Made by a program: the position numbers and the translations under genes. 37,590 nt of DNA from Macrococcus lamae (GTDB lineage Bacteria; Bacillota; Bacilli; Staphylococcales; Staphylococcaceae), in contig NZ_SCWB01000016.1 in assembly GCF_004359545.1 (NCBI RefSeq), positions 1 through 37,590 of the forward strand, given 5' to 3'. Positions 1 through 12,104 of this stretch are shown here, in pieces (positions within the stretch are counted from its first letter, which is position 1; every line of letters begins with the position of its first letter). The notes beneath the pieces are model-generated. The model had not been told where the DNA came from and ran no database searches. It saw only the letters and a list, made by a program, of their open reading frames with translations.

Positions 1-188
1 CGGCATAGCTGGGTAGCTATGTATGGACGGGATAAGTGCTGAAAGCATCTAAGCATGAAGCCCCCCTCAAGATGAGATTTCCCAACTTCGGTTATAAGAT
101 CCCTCAGAGATGATGAGGTCAATAGGTTCGAGGTGGAAGCACAGTAATGTGTGGAGCTGACGAATACTAATCGATCGAAGACTTAATC
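1..188 (+). rRNA. 23S rRNA, 3' end (partial)
   Basis: This is the last part of domain VI of 23S rRNA, cut by the window edge. The stretch around 150-188, with the conserved GACGAATACTAATCGATCG-type end, is the usual Firmicutes 23S 3' terminus. The exact 3' nucleotide is uncertain by a few bases. It belongs to an operon read on the plus strand, with the 5S at 272 following. Confidence 0.93.
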
Positions 189-271
189 AAAATAAGATTT
201 TTTAGCTCGACGAGCTTGGAATCATCCCTTCTTCTTACTTATCTAGTTTTGAGAGTATAATTCTCAGTCTG
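189..271 (+). other. 23S-5S spacer with two small hairpins
   Basis: This transcribed spacer holds a compact hairpin at 204-216 (AGCTC/GAGCT, three-base loop) and a second at 250-266 (TGAGA/TCTCA). They are plausible processing elements between 23S and 5S. No tRNA lies in the spacer. Confidence 0.5.
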
Positions 272-387
272 TCTGGTGGCGATGGCAGAGAGGTCACACC
301 TGTTCCCATACCGAACACAGAAGTTAAGCTCTCTAGCGCCGATGGTAGTTGGACTGACGTCCCGCGAGAGTAGGACGTTGCCGGGCA
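272..387 (+). rRNA. rrf: 5S rRNA (copy 1)
   Basis: A complete 116-nt 5S rRNA. The ends TCTGGTG and TTGCCGGGCA pair as helix I, and the conserved CCGAACACAGAAGTTAAGC segment and the loop E strands (GATGGTAG and GAGAGTAGG) are present. It differs at three positions from the second copy at 36417-36532. It is followed by two terminators, so it ends the upstream rRNA operon. Confidence 0.95.
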
Positions 388-411
388 GAAACATATGCGA
401 TGAGCCGCACC

Positions 412-436
412 GAGACCTTTCAGGTCTCTTTTTTTT
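412..436 (+). terminator. Intrinsic terminator of the upstream rRNA operon
   Basis: GAGACC at 412-417 pairs with GGTCTC at 423-428, followed by a run of T to 436. The strong stem and long T tract, 25 bases after the 5S, mark the operon end. Confidence 0.9.
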
Positions 437-447
437 GCGTTCTTTTA

Positions 448-475
448 CCGGCTTCACAGAGCAGCCGGCATTTTT
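448..475 (+). terminator. Second, back-up terminator
   Basis: CCGGCT (448-453) pairs with AGCCGG (463-468) across a 9-base loop, followed by CATTTTT. Two terminators in series after an rRNA operon are common. The T tract runs directly into the extended -10 of the next gene. Confidence 0.7.
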
Positions 476-483
476 GTTATAAT
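475..483 (+). promoter_or_regulatory. Extended -10 promoter for the decarboxylase-like gene
   Basis: TGTTATAAT is a perfect TGN-TATAAT extended -10. The best -35 candidate is TTCACA at 453-458 with a long 19-base spacer, so the extended -10 probably carries recognition. The predicted start near 490 gives a leader of about 40 nt. Confidence 0.55.
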
Positions 484-502
484 GGATGTACTTCTCAAAC
501 TA

Positions 503-529
503 AGGTGATTTTATGTACCAGGTGATTTT

Positions 530-532
<3 letters not shown>
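503..532 (+). repeat. Direct repeat of a ribosome-binding site plus start codon
   Basis: The 13-mer AGGTGATTTTATG occurs exactly at 503-515 and again at 520-532. The first copy opens a six-codon reading frame (513-533, MYQVIL then TGA). Its stop overlaps the ATG of the decarboxylase-like gene at 530 as ATGA, so translation of the two could be coupled. Whether the short frame is translated is unknown. Confidence 0.6.
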
Positions 533-2850
<2,318 letters not shown>

Positions 2851-2851
2851 C

Positions 2852-2874
2852 AAGCTGCAGCTATGCAGCTTTTT
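2852..2874 (+). terminator. Weak terminator or attenuator between darA and holB
   Basis: A perfect 8-bp stem (AAGCTGCA 2852-2859, TGCAGCTT 2864-2871) with loop GCTA, ending in five T. The short T tract suggests partial read-through into holB, which has no separate clear promoter. Confidence 0.55.
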
Positions 2875-2892
2875 CAATATAACGGAGGGCCT

Positions 2893-3807
2893 ATGAATAC
2901 ACAACTCCAGCAATTCATTACTTCAGAAAAATTATCTCATGCCTATTTGATGGAAAGTACTCAGCGCACAGCATTGAAGCAAGAAGCCATCCAGTTCGCA
3001 GCTGATATATTAGGAAATGACGACACTGTGCGGTCTCGGGTCTTTAATCACAATCATTCAGATTTCTATTGGCTGGAAACAGATGAACCTACAATCAAAA
3101 AGGAAATGATTGAAGAAGTGCTGCACCGGATGAATCAGAAACCTGTGGAAGGTCAGTATAAAGTGTATGTTATCGTGGATTTCGATAAAGTGACTATTCA
3201 AGGTGAGAATTCTATTCTTAAATTTCTTGAAGAGCCGCCGCCGAATACGATCGCTCTGCTACTGACGACAAAACCCCGGGAAATTCTACCGACCATTCAT
3301 TCCAGATGTCAGCATATTAGTGTATCGGCACAATCTGCTCGTACAGCTCTTGTGAATGGAGGTGTCAGCGACGAACTGGCAGCGACATTTACCGCTCTTT
3401 CTTTTGGTGAGGAAGAAGCAAATCTGTGGCTGGAAGAAAAAGAGTTCACTCAGCTGCGTACTGCTGTGTTAAAATGGGCAGATACTATGATGACTGACAG
3501 CAGAATGGGACTTGTTCAGATTGTGGATCTGCTGCAGACGGCATCAGATCGTGAACAGCAGTTGCTTGCTATTGATTTGCTTCAGCTTTATTTTCAGGAT
3601 ATTTTGTACATCAAGCTTGGAAATGACCACTTGAGTTTCCCGGATCATCAGCCGAAGCTTGAGATGTTAGGGAAAAACATGTCGTTATCACAATGTGTTC
3701 ATTGGATTGATATGATGCTTGCAGGTAAAAAGAATTTACTCCAATATGTCAGCCCGATGCTGGTATTTGAACATATTGCCATACAAATAGCGAAAGAGGT
3801 GAAATGA
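2893..3807 (+). CDS. holB: DNA polymerase III delta' subunit
   Basis: Clamp-loader subunit delta', which with delta and DnaX opens the beta clamp at primer-template junctions. The 304-residue protein has a AAA+ fold with the expected degenerate Walker A region (no GxxxxGKT after SHAYLMES). Later come VIVDFDKV, the EEPPPNT segment and the SRC sensor motif in TIHSRCQH. Start 2893 follows GGAGGG by three bases. An upstream in-frame ATG at 2863 lies in the loop of the stem-loop just before and lacks a ribosome-binding site. The stop abuts the TTG start of ricT directly. Confidence 0.94.
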   Translation: MNTQLQQFITSEKLSHAYLMESTQRTALKQEAIQFAADILGNDDTVRSRVFNHNHSDFYWLETDEPTIKKEMIEEVLHRMNQKPVEGQYKVYVIVDFDKVTIQGENSILKFLEEPPPNTIALLLTTKPREILPTIHSRCQHISVSAQSARTALVNGGVSDELAATFTALSFGEEEANLWLEEKEFTQLRTAVLKWADTMMTDSRMGLVQIVDLLQTASDREQQLLAIDLLQLYFQDILYIKLGNDHLSFPDHQPKLEMLGKNMSLSQCVHWIDMMLAGKKNLLQYVSPMLVFEHIAIQIAKEVK

Positions 3808-4605
3808 TTGATAGAAATTATAGGTATTAAATATCATAAAGCGGATAGAACAGAATATTTTATGCCGGACGGTGAAGAATATATCTTGAATGACTATGTT
3901 GTCGTTGAATCAAAACGCGGTCAGGAGCTTGCGCGAGTTGTCACAGGCAATCGTCTTATAGCAGAAGCGGATGTCGTTATGCCTGTACCGATGGTGAAAC
4001 GTCGGGCAACAGAGAAAGATATGCTGAAGTATGAAACTAATATGCAGGATGCAGATGCAGCTCTTAAACGTTGTAAAGAACTCGTGAAAAAGCATAAGCT
4101 GGAAATGTATCTTGTAAATGCGGTGTATACACTGGATAAAGGGAAGATCATTTTTAATTTTACAGCGAATGAGCGGGTTGATTTCAGGGAACTGGTCAAA
4201 AGTCTCGCTTTCGAATTGAAAACTCGAATAGAACTGCGTCAGATCGGTGTGCGCGATGAAGCGAAGATTCTCGGCGGAATTGGTCCGTGCGGTCGGAGTC
4301 TGTGCTGTTCAACTCACCTCGGTGATTTTGAACCTGTATCTATTAAGATGGCGAAGGATCAGAACCTTTCACTTAACCCGACGAAGATATCCGGTGCATG
4401 CGGCAGATTGATGTGCTGTCTTAAATATGAGAATGACTACTATGAAGAAACAAGAAAAAAACTGCCTGATATCGGAGATAAGATCGATACGCCTGAAGGT
4501 CCGGGTAAAGTGATTGCACTTAATATTCTTGATGTGACAATGCAGGTGAAAGTTCAAGGGATGGAACAGCCGCTTGAGTATCATATCGATGAAATCAATG
4601 CATAA
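3808..4605 (+). CDS. ricT: RicT (YaaT), PSP1-domain Fe-S protein of the Y-complex
   Basis: A 265-residue PSP1-domain protein. In B. subtilis RicT forms a complex with RicA (YmcA) and RicF (YlbF) that carries [4Fe-4S] clusters and promotes RNase Y-dependent mRNA maturation. Seven cysteines are visible at 89, 161, 166, 167, 198, 203 and 204. The CGRSLCC and CGRLMCC pair is the conserved ligand region. It begins with TTG at 3808, directly after the holB stop, with GAGGTG at 3796-3801. The partner genes are not in this window. Confidence 0.93.
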   Translation: MIEIIGIKYHKADRTEYFMPDGEEYILNDYVVVESKRGQELARVVTGNRLIAEADVVMPVPMVKRRATEKDMLKYETNMQDADAALKRCKELVKKHKLEMYLVNAVYTLDKGKIIFNFTANERVDFRELVKSLAFELKTRIELRQIGVRDEAKILGGIGPCGRSLCCSTHLGDFEPVSIKMAKDQNLSLNPTKISGACGRLMCCLKYENDYYEETRKKLPDIGDKIDTPEGPGKVIALNILDVTMQVKVQGMEQPLEYHIDEINA

Positions 4606-4616
4606 GGAATGATAAT

Positions 4617-4937
4617 GTGAATCGGGACGATTTATTAAATAAAATTATGGAGCTTGAACAGCAGATGAATTCACTTCAGCAAGGCTTTATAGAACTTAAA
4701 CAGCAGACAGTCGATCTTGTTGAAGAGAATGTTGCTCTGAAACTTGAACGGGACAATATGCAGCGGATGATTCAGTCTCCAAAGAATCAGCCTAAGAAAT
4801 TGAAGTCACTGCAAAGTAAAGATAACCTCGCCATGCTGTATGCAGAAGGTTTTCATATTTGTAGAGGAGAACTTTTCGGCAAGCATCGCGGCGGCGGGGA
4901 CTGTATGTTCTGCCTCAGCTTACTGGATTCAGAGTAA
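4617..4937 (+). CDS. yabA: Replication initiation control protein YabA
   Basis: A negative regulator of DnaA that bridges DnaA and the sliding clamp DnaN. The 106-residue protein has a heptad-rich coiled coil over about residues 1-55 and a C-terminal zinc site with His80, Cys82, Cys96 and Cys99 (HxC...CxxC). The start is GTG at 4617 behind AAGGA. The overlapping ATG at 4615 is followed at once by TGA. A basic linker (about 56-70) joins the two parts. It lies 11 bases after ricT and is followed by a weak terminator. Confidence 0.94.
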   Translation: MNRDDLLNKIMELEQQMNSLQQGFIELKQQTVDLVEENVALKLERDNMQRMIQSPKNQPKKLKSLQSKDNLAMLYAEGFHICRGELFGKHRGGGDCMFCLSLLDSE

Positions 4938-4959
4938 AAGGGCAGCGATGCCTTTTTTT
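4937..4959 (+). terminator. Weak terminator after yabA
   Basis: GGCA/TGCC closed by a GCGA tetraloop (4945-4948), extended by an A-U rich lower stem, with seven T at 4953-4959. It starts inside the yabA stop codon. The GC part of the stem is short, so termination is probably partial. Confidence 0.5.
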
Positions 4960-4972
4960 CTTGGAGGAATAT

Positions 4973-5698
4973 ATGCTTAAAGATAATGAACGCTATGACC
5001 AGTTAATTAAAGAAAGACTTGTTATTATTCAGAACAGTGAGGTCTTCTCCTTTTCGACGGATGCTTTATTACTCGCTCACTTCACCCCGAAGATGCAGAA
5101 AGGACGAGTGATGGACCTGTGTTCAGGAAATGGAATCATACCGCTTTTGCTCAGCCATGGTTCAAACTATACGATTGACGCCATTGAAATACAGCCGCGA
5201 CTTGCTGATATGGCGAGACGTTCCGTTGAACATAACTTACTGACCGAAAGAATTAAGATGCATGAGATGGATTTGAAAGATTCAAATCGCTTCACACCGA
5301 GTCAGTATGACATCGTCACATGCAATCCGCCGTACTTCAGACAGAATCAATCGTTCCGTCACTTAAAGGAGGAACATATGATTGCCCGCCATGAAGTGAT
5401 GTGTACACTTGATGACTGTACATCTGCAACACAGCATCTGTTAAAACAGGGCGGCAAATTATATATGGTTCATCGTGCTGACCGGCTTGTAGATTGTTTA
5501 TTATCCATGAGGTCCGCTCGTCTTGAGCCGAAAAAGATATGGCAGATCTATTCAAAACCTAGCAAGCCAACTGCCGTAACAGTAGTTATCGAGGCCGTTA
5601 AAGATGGCAAACCGGACTGCAAAGTAATGCCGCCGTTCTACATCTATAACGAGGACGGAGAATATTCCGCTGAGATGAAAGAGGTATATTATGGATGA
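4973..5698 (+). CDS. trmN6: tRNA1(Val) (adenine(37)-N6)-methyltransferase family protein
   Basis: A 241-residue class I SAM-dependent methyltransferase of the TrmN6/YabB family. It carries VMDLCSGNGI (46-55) for SAM binding and NPPY at 118-121, the signature of N6-adenine methylation. E. coli TrmN6 acts on A37 of tRNA1-Val; the substrate in Gram-positives is inferred from family membership. Start 4973 is preceded by TTGGAGGA. The in-frame TTG at 4961 overlaps that ribosome-binding site and is rejected. Its last 8 bases overlap yazA. Confidence 0.87.
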   Translation: MLKDNERYDQLIKERLVIIQNSEVFSFSTDALLLAHFTPKMQKGRVMDLCSGNGIIPLLLSHGSNYTIDAIEIQPRLADMARRSVEHNLLTERIKMHEMDLKDSNRFTPSQYDIVTCNPPYFRQNQSFRHLKEEHMIARHEVMCTLDDCTSATQHLLKQGGKLYMVHRADRLVDCLLSMRSARLEPKKIWQIYSKPSKPTAVTVVIEAVKDGKPDCKVMPPFYIYNEDGEYSAEMKEVYYG

Positions 5699-5984
5699 AC
5701 ATTATATTTATATAGTGAAATGCAGCGATGACACATTATATACCGGCTATACTACTGACCTTGAGAAGCGGTTAGCAGTCCATAATGCAGGCAAAGGAGC
5801 AAAATACACAAAGAACCGTCTCCCTGTAACCCGCATCTATTCAGAACAGCATCCAACAAAATCAGAAGCGATGAAGCGGGAGTATGCCATCAAGCAGCTG
5901 ACAAGAAACGAAAAACTGAAATTGATTAAGGAGGCAGCACATGAGTACGCTTTATCTGGTCGGAACACCCATCGGCAACCTTGA
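5691..5984 (+). CDS. yazA: GIY-YIG nuclease superfamily protein (YazA)
   Basis: A small GIY-YIG domain protein of 97 residues with YIYIVKC and LYTGYT (5-20) as the GIY-YIG pair, followed by the usual Arg27 and the MKREYAIKQL helix. Its cellular role is not established. The start overlaps the trmN6 end by 8 bases, with AGAGGT upstream. The C-terminus runs 44 bases into rsmI, so about the last 14 residues are coded by sequence shared with the RsmI start. Relatives I know are nearer 80-85 residues, so this tail is likely a read-on extension. Confidence 0.88.
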   Translation: MDEHYIYIVKCSDDTLYTGYTTDLEKRLAVHNAGKGAKYTKNRLPVTRIYSEQHPTKSEAMKREYAIKQLTRNEKLKLIKEAAHEYALSGRNTHRQP

Positions 5985-6777
5985 AGATATGACATTTCGT
6001 GCTGTGCGTATTATGCAGGAAGTAGATATTATCGCCTGTGAAGATACGAGAGTGACAGGTAAACTGACGCACCACTATAACATTAAAACACCACTTAAAA
6101 GCTATCATGAGCACAATAAAGATAGAATGACGGAAGTGCTGGTCGCGATGCTTAAAGAAGGAAAATCCATTGCACTTGTTTCGGATGCCGGTCTTCCGCT
6201 GATCAGTGATCCTGGCTATGAACTGGTCAATGCAGTGAGAGATGTTGGACTCACAGTTATTACCGTACCTGGTCCAAATGCGGCTCTTACAGCATTGATG
6301 ACAAGCGGTTTGTCTTCTTACTCGTTTCTGTTCAACGGTTTTCTTCCACGGAAAGAATCCGAGAAGTACGCAAAGCTCAATGAATTGATGCAGCAGCCGC
6401 ATTCTATATTACTATATGAATCACCTTATAGAATTAAAGATACGTTGATGACGATTGCGAAAGTGGATGCAGAGCGAAAAGTGGCTTTGGCAAGGGAACT
6501 GACGAAGCGGTATGAGCAGGTCGTGACAGCCCCTGTCAATGATTTACTGACAAGGCTCGAGAATGATATTCCGCTGAAAGGTGAATTTGTCATTGTTATT
6601 GACGGACAGTACGAGGTAAAGAATGTGGAGCAATGGTGGGATGCGCTGACAATAAACGATCATGTTAATCACTATATCGCAGAAGGTCAGTCATCAAAAG
6701 ATGCAATCAAGCAGGTCTCAGTTGATAGAAATATGAAAAAAAGAGATGTTTATAATAGCTTTCACATACAAGATTAG
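5941..6777 (+). CDS. rsmI: 16S rRNA (cytidine(1402)-2'-O)-methyltransferase
   Basis: Methylates the 2'-O of C1402 in the decoding centre of 16S rRNA. The 278-residue protein of the tetrapyrrole-methylase fold has LVGTPIGNLEDMT at the N-terminus, CEDTRVTGKL, LVSDAGLPLISDPGY and PGPNAALTALMTSGL. GGAGG lies just before the ATG at 5941. The gene starts inside yazA (44-base overlap), which suggests translational coupling. It is the last plus-strand gene before the convergent abrB. Confidence 0.95.
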   Translation: MSTLYLVGTPIGNLEDMTFRAVRIMQEVDIIACEDTRVTGKLTHHYNIKTPLKSYHEHNKDRMTEVLVAMLKEGKSIALVSDAGLPLISDPGYELVNAVRDVGLTVITVPGPNAALTALMTSGLSSYSFLFNGFLPRKESEKYAKLNELMQQPHSILLYESPYRIKDTLMTIAKVDAERKVALARELTKRYEQVVTAPVNDLLTRLENDIPLKGEFVIVIDGQYEVKNVEQWWDALTINDHVNHYIAEGQSSKDAIKQVSVDRNMKKRDVYNSFHIQD

Positions 6778-6808
6778 AAAAAGCCCCGGCACTTTTGCGC
6801 CAGGGCTT
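6778..6808 (-). terminator. Terminator of abrB, weakly bidirectional
   Basis: AAGCCC (6781-6786) pairs with GGGCTT (6803-6808), with an inner GGC/GCC pair. On the minus strand the stem is followed by a T run (A run at 6778-6782 on plus). On the plus strand only TTGATAAATTATTT follows, so rsmI termination here is less certain. Confidence 0.75.
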
Positions 6809-6814
6809 GATAAA

Positions 6815-7099
6815 TTATTTAGCTGCTTTTTCTTTATCCTGAATTTCTTTGATCAACTGTTCAGCGCCTTCTTTAGACAATACAAGTTTGCCACCGGCAA
6901 GTAAGTAATTATCTTCAGATACGTCACCAGTTACAGCGCAAGTCATACTTGGTTTATATTTCTTTAAAATGATTTTATCTGAATCAGTATAGATTTCTAG
7001 TGCATCTTTCTCAGCGATGTCCAGAATACGACGTAATTCAATAGGAATTACTACACGTCCTAATTCATCAACTTTTCTTACGATTCCTGTTGATTTCAT
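6815..7099 (-). CDS. abrB: AbrB family transition-state regulator
   Basis: A 94-residue DNA-binding protein whose N-terminus MKSTGIVRKVDELGRVVIP is the swapped-hairpin AbrB fold (about 1-50), including the basic residues R8, K9, R15, R23 and R24. A C-terminal multimerisation region follows. In Bacillus AbrB represses post-exponential genes; its targets here are unknown. It is the only minus-strand protein gene in the window and is divergent from metS, as in Bacillus. It has an AGGAGG-type site before the ATG, a good promoter at 7208-7180, and repeated AATTCGACAT motifs in its leader. Abh-type paralogy cannot be excluded. Confidence 0.92.
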   Translation of the reverse strand: MKSTGIVRKVDELGRVVIPIELRRILDIAEKDALEIYTDSDKIILKKYKPSMTCAVTGDVSEDNYLLAGGKLVLSKEGAEQLIKEIQDKEKAAK

Positions 7100-7135
7100 A
7101 AAATATATCCTCCAAAGTAGTTAGTAAATTTTGTT

Positions 7136-7173
7136 AATTCGACATAATTAAAGTCAAATTCGACATTTGACAT
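7136..7173 (-). repeat. Repeated AATTCGACAT motifs in the abrB leader
   Basis: AATTCGACAT occurs exactly at 7136-7145 and 7157-7166, 21 bases apart (two helical turns). A degenerate third copy, ATTTGACAT, lies at 7165-7173. The copies lie just downstream of the predicted abrB transcription start (near 7173, read leftward), a good place for a repressor. GTCAAATTCGAC at 7153-7164 is also nearly self-complementary. Confidence 0.6.
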
Positions 7174-7179
7174 AGTTAG

Positions 7180-7208
7180 AATATACTACCATAAATATAC
7201 AATGTCAA
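7180..7208 (-). promoter_or_regulatory. Sigma-A promoter of abrB
   Basis: Read on the minus strand: TTGACA (7208-7203), a 17-base spacer, TATATT (7185-7180). The near-consensus match gives a start near 7173 and a leader of about 70 nt containing the AATTCGACAT repeats. Confidence 0.8.
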
Positions 7209-7277
7209 TAAATTAATCTCTATAATAGTAATTGTAATAAAAGAGTAATATTTTGTATTGATAGCGTAATATTAAAT

Positions 7278-7287
7278 ATGTCGAATT
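7278..7287 (+). repeat. Inverted third copy of the AATTCGACAT motif
   Basis: ATGTCGAATT is the exact reverse complement of the two motifs at 7136 and 7157. It lies 16 bases upstream of the metS -35 element. A common regulator could therefore contact both sides of the divergent region. Confidence 0.55.
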
Positions 7288-7302
7288 TACATTTAAAGGA
7301 TA

Positions 7303-9325
<2,023 letters not shown>

Positions 9326-9335
9326 GAGTGGTAAT

Positions 9336-10103
9336 ATGCTGATCGACACACATGTTCATTTAAATGCTGACCAATATGATGATGATTTGAATGAAGTCAT
9401 TGACCGGGCACGAGCAGAAGGCATCGATCGTATGATTGTCGTGGGGTTTGATGAGAAAACAATTAGACGTACAATGACATTAATTGATGATTATGATTTT
9501 ATTTACGGGGTCATCGGCTGGCATCCAGTGGACGCGATTGATTTCACGGATGAATATTATGAGTGGATCAAAGACCTCGCTAAACACCCGAAGATTGTCG
9601 CAATCGGTGAAATGGGGCTTGATTATCATTGGGACAAATCGCCGAAAGACGTTCAGAAGGTGGTCTTCAAGCGTCAAATTGCGCTTGCTAAAGAACTTAA
9701 ACTGCCGATTGTCATCCATAATAGAGAGGCGACGCAGGATGTAATAGACATCTTGAAGTCTGAAAACGCTGCTGAAGTGGGTGGAGTGATGCACAGCTTC
9801 AGCAGCTCACCCGAAATGTGTGATGAAGTATTGAAACTGAACTTCATTATCTCACTTGGCGGGCCAGTGACTTTTAAGAACGCAAAACAACCGAAAGCAG
9901 TAGCTGCTCATGTGCCGCTTGATAAACTGATCGTTGAAACAGATGCGCCGTACTTAACGCCGCATCCTTACCGGGGGAAGCGTAACGAACCGGCTTATGT
10001 CAAACTTGTAGCAGAACAGATTGCTGACCTTCGAGGGATTTCGTACGAAGAACTCGCAGCAGCTACAACTGCCAATGCAGAACGGTTATTTAAATTGAAA
10101 TAA
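9336..10103 (+). CDS. tatD: TatD family metal-dependent deoxyribonuclease
   Basis: A 255-residue TIM-barrel metallohydrolase (YabD in B. subtilis) with the full set of metal ligands: HVH at 6-8, GEMGLD with Glu92, IVIHNRE, GVMHSFS and ETDAPYL. TatD proteins are 3'-5' exonucleases linked to DNA repair and nucleic acid turnover. It lies 10 bases after metS with AGGAGTGG as ribosome-binding site and has no promoter of its own. A long hairpin follows the stop. Confidence 0.93.
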   Translation: MLIDTHVHLNADQYDDDLNEVIDRARAEGIDRMIVVGFDEKTIRRTMTLIDDYDFIYGVIGWHPVDAIDFTDEYYEWIKDLAKHPKIVAIGEMGLDYHWDKSPKDVQKVVFKRQIALAKELKLPIVIHNREATQDVIDILKSENAAEVGGVMHSFSSSPEMCDEVLKLNFIISLGGPVTFKNAKQPKAVAAHVPLDKLIVETDAPYLTPHPYRGKRNEPAYVKLVAEQIADLRGISYEELAAATTANAERLFKLK

Positions 10104-10115
10104 AATTCTCATTTC

Positions 10116-10160
10116 AGACGTCTCGTTACTTCTCATGGAAGTTATCGAGGCGTTTATTCA
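10116..10160 (+). terminator. Terminator after tatD
   Basis: Long imperfect hairpin: AGACGTCTCG (10116-10125) pairs with CGAGGCGTTT (10146-10155) including G-U pairs, with an inner ACTTC/GAAGT helix. It is followed by TTTATTCATTTT. The T tract is broken, so efficiency is uncertain. Confidence 0.6.
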
Positions 10161-10165
10161 TTTTA

Positions 10166-10174
10166 TGGTATAAT
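10166..10174 (+). promoter_or_regulatory. Extended -10 promoter for rnmV-ksgA
   Basis: TGGTATAAT, a perfect TGN-TATAAT, lies directly after the tatD terminator. No good -35 is visible at 16-18 bases. The start near 10181 would fall at the rnmV ribosome-binding site AGGTG (10180-10184), so the leader would be very short. Confidence 0.45.
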
Positions 10175-10190
10175 AGCGCAGGTGATTATT

Positions 10191-11623
<1,433 letters not shown>

Positions 11624-11628
11624 ATCTA

Positions 11629-11657
11629 TTGACAACTTTTAAAGTAGTTGATAAAAT
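11629..11657 (+). promoter_or_regulatory. veg promoter P1
   Basis: TTGACA (11629-11634), a 17-base spacer, TAAAAT (11652-11657). This is a near-consensus sigma-A promoter beginning right after the ksgA stop codon. Confidence 0.75.
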
Positions 11658-11668
11658 TAAAAATTTAT

Positions 11669-11697
11669 TTGACTAAATACATTAAAAATGCTATAAT
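11669..11697 (+). promoter_or_regulatory. veg promoter P2
   Basis: TTGACT (11669-11674), a 17-base spacer, TATAAT (11692-11697) with a TGC extended -10 (11689-11691). It is among the strongest-looking promoters in the window. The start near 11704 leaves a leader of about 19 nt before the veg ATG. Confidence 0.85.
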
Positions 11698-11722
11698 TGC
11701 CACTATAGCGAGGTGGGTCAAT

Positions 11723-11986
11723 ATGCCAAAGACATTAATAGACATCAAAAAAATTCTTGATTGTCAGTTAGGAAATCGTATTGTACTTAGAGCTAATGGA
11801 GGCCGTAAAAAGTTGATTGAGCGCAGCGGTGTGCTTAAAGAAACTTATCCATCAGTATTTATTGTGGAATTAGACCAGGATAAACATAATTTTGAACGCG
11901 TGTCTTATACATACACTGATGTATTGACTGAAAATGTCCAGGTTACTTTTGTCAACGAAAATCAAGAAGAGTTTCTTGTTCAATAA
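11723..11986 (+). CDS. veg: Veg protein
   Basis: An 87-residue protein of the Veg family, conserved next to ksgA in Bacillales. In B. subtilis Veg stimulates biofilm gene expression through the SinR system, but the molecular mechanism is not settled and no such pathway is visible here. The fold is a small SH3-like beta barrel ([23 protein letters not shown]). Start 11723 follows GAGGTGGG; the longer upstream frame runs through promoter P2 and is discarded. Tandem strong promoters and a private terminator make it a highly expressed single-gene unit. Confidence 0.93.
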   Translation: MPKTLIDIKKILDCQLGNRIVLRANGGRKKLIERSGVLKETYPSVFIVELDQDKHNFERVSYTYTDVLTENVQVTFVNENQEEFLVQ

Positions 11987-11999
11987 TCGAATGAATTCG

Positions 12000-12027
12000 G
12001 CACAGTCTATCCAGGCTGTGCTTTTTT
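12000..12027 (+). terminator. Terminator after veg
   Basis: GCACAG (12000-12005) pairs with CTGTGC (12016-12021), followed by six T. Confidence 0.88.
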
Positions 12028-12104
12028 ATTTGCGGTAAATCAATATACCGGCACTATAGTAATTATGGTAAACTTGTACTAATAATTTTAAGCGAGGACG
12101 ACAA

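Noticed and set aside
276-482. Open frame over the first 5S rRNA and its terminators, and a matching frame at 36382-36636
   Set aside because: It overlaps a clear 5S rRNA gene, has no ribosome-binding site, and is a by-product of rRNA sequence.
2863-2892. Upstream ATG giving a longer holB
   Set aside because: Lies in the loop of a stem-loop with no ribosome-binding site; ATG 2893 follows GGAGGG.
5926-6402. 158-residue antisense frame across rsmI
   Set aside because: Lies opposite a well-supported rsmI and shows no recognisable domain.
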